Shown: piece by piece, positions 62,030-64,000 of the stretch
Numbering within the stretch: position 1 is the first letter of the stretch
How the letters are laid out: every line of letters begins with the position of its first letter
Assembly: GCF_023101685.1 (NCBI RefSeq)
Contig: NZ_CP082164.1
Coordinates: 2,170,001 to 2,234,000 of the forward strand
Direction of reading: 5' to 3'
DNA length: 64,000 bases
DNA from: Bradyrhizobium sp. 186
GTDB taxonomy: Bacteria > Pseudomonadota > Alphaproteobacteria > Rhizobiales > Xanthobacteraceae
Made by a program: the position numbers and the translations under genes
Notes under the pieces: generated by a model
What the model was told of the DNA's origin: nothing
The model's database searches: none
What the model saw: only the letters and a program-made list of their open reading frames with translations

Positions 62030-63154
62030 ATGAACGGGGCGAAAACGCTTCTACAGGATCTGGACGACGCCATCGCGCGCGGCACCGACGAGAGCCGGAC
62101 GAAGGCGCTGTGGCATGCGACCGACATTCTGATCACCGGCCGCTACAGCGATGACGAGATCAGCATGTTCGGCGAGGTCATCGGGCGGCTTGCCGACGAG
62201 ATCGAGGTCGCCGCGCGCACGCAGCTCTCGGAATTGATGGCGGCCTGCGATCACGCTCCGCTCAACGTCATCAAGCAACTCGCCTTCGACGACGAGATCG
62301 ACGTTGCCGGTCCCGTGCTGCGCGAGTCCACCAGGCTCGACGAGAAGGTGCTGCTCGAGAACGCCATGACCAAGGGCCAGTCGCATCTGCTCGCGATCGC
62401 CCAGCGCAAATCCATCGGCGAGGCCGTGACCGACGTACTGGTCAAGCGCGGCGACCAGGAGGTCGTGACCTCCGTCGCCAGGAACGAGGGCGCGCGTTTC
62501 TCCGGCTCGGGCCTGCTCCACATGGTCAGGCGCGCCGAGGGCGACTCGATCCTCGCCGAGCAGCTCGGCCTGCGCAAGGACGTTCCGCGCCACGTTTTCC
62601 AGCAGCTCATCTCGAAAGCGTCGGAAGACGTCCGCCGCCGGCTCGAGCACGAGCGCCCCGAGATGATGGCGCAGATCCAGAGCTCGGTGACCGAAGTCAC
62701 CGGCGATTTGCAGTCCAAGTTCGGTCCCTCGTCGCGCAGCTATTTCGTCGCCAAGCGCGTGGTGACGACGCAGCACCGGCAGGGCAACCTCAACCAGGAC
62801 TCGATCTCGAACTATGCACGCCAACACCGCCTCGACGAGGTGCAGATCGGCCTGTCGCTGCTGTCGGCGCTGCCGGTCGACGTGATCGAGCGCGCGATGA
62901 TGGACCGCAACCGCGAGATATTGCTGGTGCTGTGCAAGGCGCTCGACTTTTCATGGGACACGACCATGTCGCTGTTGTTCCTCGGCGCCAAGGATCACCT
63001 GATCACGGCGCGTGAGCTCCACGACAATGAGCGCGATTTCGGCCGGCTCAAGGTCGAGACCTCGCGCAGCGTTCTGAAGTTCTACCAGTCGCGCAAGAAC
63101 AGCGCCGGCGTCGATCCCGTCACGGGTCGTCAGGGCGAGCTCCAGGTGCACTGA
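62030..63154 (+). CDS. DUF2336 domain protein
   Basis: 374 residues from ATG 62030 (GTG 62021 in frame). The family's HEAT-like helical core: TLLQDLDDAIARGTDESRTK, ALWHATDILITGRYSDDEIS, FGEVIGRLADEIEVAARTQL, LAFDDEIDVAGPVLRESTRL, ENAMTKGQSHLLAIAQRKSI, EAVTDVLVKRGDQEVVTSVA. It is characteristic of alphaproteobacteria and unassigned in function; no catalytic residues stand out. A 79-residue gene follows 34 bp downstream, likely in the same operon. Confidence 0.9.
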   Translation: MNGAKTLLQDLDDAIARGTDESRTKALWHATDILITGRYSDDEISMFGEVIGRLADEIEVAARTQLSELMAACDHAPLNVIKQLAFDDEIDVAGPVLRESTRLDEKVLLENAMTKGQSHLLAIAQRKSIGEAVTDVLVKRGDQEVVTSVARNEGARFSGSGLLHMVRRAEGDSILAEQLGLRKDVPRHVFQQLISKASEDVRRRLEHERPEMMAQIQSSVTEVTGDLQSKFGPSSRSYFVAKRVVTTQHRQGNLNQDSISNYARQHRLDEVQIGLSLLSALPVDVIERAMMDRNREILLVLCKALDFSWDTTMSLLFLGAKDHLITARELHDNERDFGRLKVETSRSVLKFYQSRKNSAGVDPVTGRQGELQVH

Positions 63155-63188
63155 GCATCATCCGGGAATTGGCAGGGGAGTATTTGCA

Positions 63189-63428
63189 ATGTTGCCTCAA
63201 TTCGGCACCGCGGTTCGCAAGAATCCGAACAAGAATCTCAACACCGATACCGGCGGGTCGGCTCCGGACAAGGCCTCGGTCGACGCCGCATGGCTCGTGC
63301 TGGAAGCCGCCAACGATCTCGGCGATCACGCCGCGATCGATGCCTGCCGCCGCGTCATCGACGCCGAGCTGAACGGCACGGTGGCGGGAAGCTCGGATAT
63401 TGATCTCGTGCTGGGGTATTTCAGGTAA
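63189..63428 (+). CDS. Small conserved hypothetical protein
   Basis: 79 residues from ATG 63189 with GGCAGGGGAG upstream. The head (FGTAVRKNPNKNLNTDTGGS) is polar; the rest is helical (VDAAWLVLEAANDLGDHAAI, DACRRVIDAELNG). No cysteine cluster or membrane span. Follows the DUF2336 gene in the same direction. Function unknown. Confidence 0.75.
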   Translation: MLPQFGTAVRKNPNKNLNTDTGGSAPDKASVDAAWLVLEAANDLGDHAAIDACRRVIDAELNGTVAGSSDIDLVLGYFR

Positions 63429-63472
63429 GCGGGCGAACGAAGTCCGCTGCTGACGCGATTGCCGTGCGTCTT

Positions 63473-63673
63473 TCACTGTCGCGCCCAGAGCCCAAAGCCG
63501 TGCCGATCCCAATGGGCCATGTTGACGGTGAGATAGGCCTTCGTGGCCTCGGGCGAGCGCACGCCGCCGAGATAGCGGGAAACTTCGGGATCGAGATGCA
63601 GCGCGGCCAAGTCCGCGAGGTGATCTTCGCGCAGTCTCTCGGCGGTCAACCTGCTGGTGCTGAAGTGATCCAT
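63473..63673 (-). pseudogene. GNAT N-acetyltransferase, N-terminal fragment
   Basis: 66 residues from ATG 63671-63673: FSTSRLTAERLREDHLADLA, ALHLDPEVSRYLGGVRSPEA, LTVNMAHWDRHGFGLWARQ, then TGA. This matches the start of RimJ/RimL-type acetyltransferases, but the acetyl-CoA-binding (R/Q-xxGxG/A) region that should follow is missing in all three reverse frames. Truncated remnant. Confidence 0.7.
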
Positions 63674-63774
63674 AGAACCAGATGGCCGCATTCCGAGTCG
63701 GTCACTATGCCGGTGAGGGCCGATGATGGCATCGTGCCCCTGTTTTGCCCGACGGGTCAACGGGCTCGCATCCC

Positions 63775-63886
63775 GTAGCCCGGATGGAGCGCAGCGCAAT
63801 CCGGGAATCAATCCGCGTGTCGAGAGTCCCGGATTGCGCCATCGGGAGGCGCTTCGCGCCGACCCGTTGGCTCCATCCGGGCTACG
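63775..63886. repeat. palindromic repeat, family C copy 2
   Basis: GTAGCCCGGATGGAGCGCAG at one end and GGCTCCATCCGGGCTACG at the other, with inner arms AATCCGGG / CCCGGATT as in the copy at 2800-2890. The last ~110 bp of the window beyond it show no gene. Confidence 0.85.
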
Positions 63887-64000
63887 ATCGATTTGCGCGA
63901 TGGGGCAACGGCTTCGCTGAAGCCACCGGTCATCACCCCGGCAACCCTCTTCTACTTTGCATGGGGTTGTTTTCGACTTTTTTACTGGAGCGAGCGCGAT

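Overview
The window is GC-rich, densely coded bacterial chromosome. Codon use, the family mix (DUF2336, AsmA, CHASE1-GGDEF-EAL, TRAP and branched-chain amino acid binding proteins, Mpo1-like, DUF1328) and several families of nested palindromic intergenic repeats point to an alphaproteobacterium, most likely Bradyrhizobium or a close relative. No rRNA, tRNA, CRISPR array, IS transposase or prophage was seen.

Layout: 1-3951 holds the start of a phytoene-dehydrogenase-like flavoprotein, a membrane protein fused to a spermidine-synthase domain, and a frameshifted glycerophosphodiesterase. 4068-9452 is the most striking block: desaturase, MBOAT O-acyltransferase and SGNH-like membrane protein in one operon, facing tail-to-tail a fatty-acyl-AMP ligase and acyl carrier protein. 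Its parts match DltA, DltB, DltC and DltD one for one, but with a fatty-acid type ligase. 9746-14715 has an L,D-transpeptidase, a two-gene ABC exporter, a secreted alpha/beta hydrolase-like protein and a TMEM175-like channel. 14783-18093 is a small detoxification-like island with two alpha/beta hydrolases, a deleted SDR, a CGNR regulator and a TetR regulator. 18258-20625 encodes two lipoproteins and a LysM hydrolase-like protein. 20791-24095 has a tartrate dehydrogenase remnant, a LysR regulator, a frameshifted aspartate dehydrogenase and a sorbosone-dehydrogenase-type protein.

24357-31589 carries membrane lipid-type enzymes (ICMT-like methyltransferase, epimerase, Mpo1-like), an OmpA-like protein, a Cys-rich protein, a broken hicA with intact hicB, and a UvrD helicase that has an intergenic palindromic element inserted in frame. 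31834-40502 is mixed housekeeping: DUF1328, thioesterase, D-lactate-dehydrogenase-like flavoprotein, Spy-like protein, SulP transporter, caspase-like peptidase and a LysR regulator divergent from DoxX. 41409-45321 is a TRAP transporter operon with a 2-hydroxyacid dehydrogenase. 45505-53510 has a periplasmic binding protein and two GGDEF-EAL proteins flanking an MFS transporter. 53539-57921 contains a PEP-mutase-family protein and two divergent regulator/enzyme pairs (MarR with an epoxide-hydrolase-like enzyme, TetR with a cytochrome P450), each with a clear palindromic operator. 58073-64000 holds a large AsmA protein, DUF2336, a small conserved protein and a truncated acetyltransferase.

Six genes are visibly broken (glycerophosphodiesterase, SDR, tartrate dehydrogenase, aspartate dehydrogenase, hicA, GNAT), which is many for 64 kb. 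Lesions of one or two bases could also be sequencing errors and need read-level checking.
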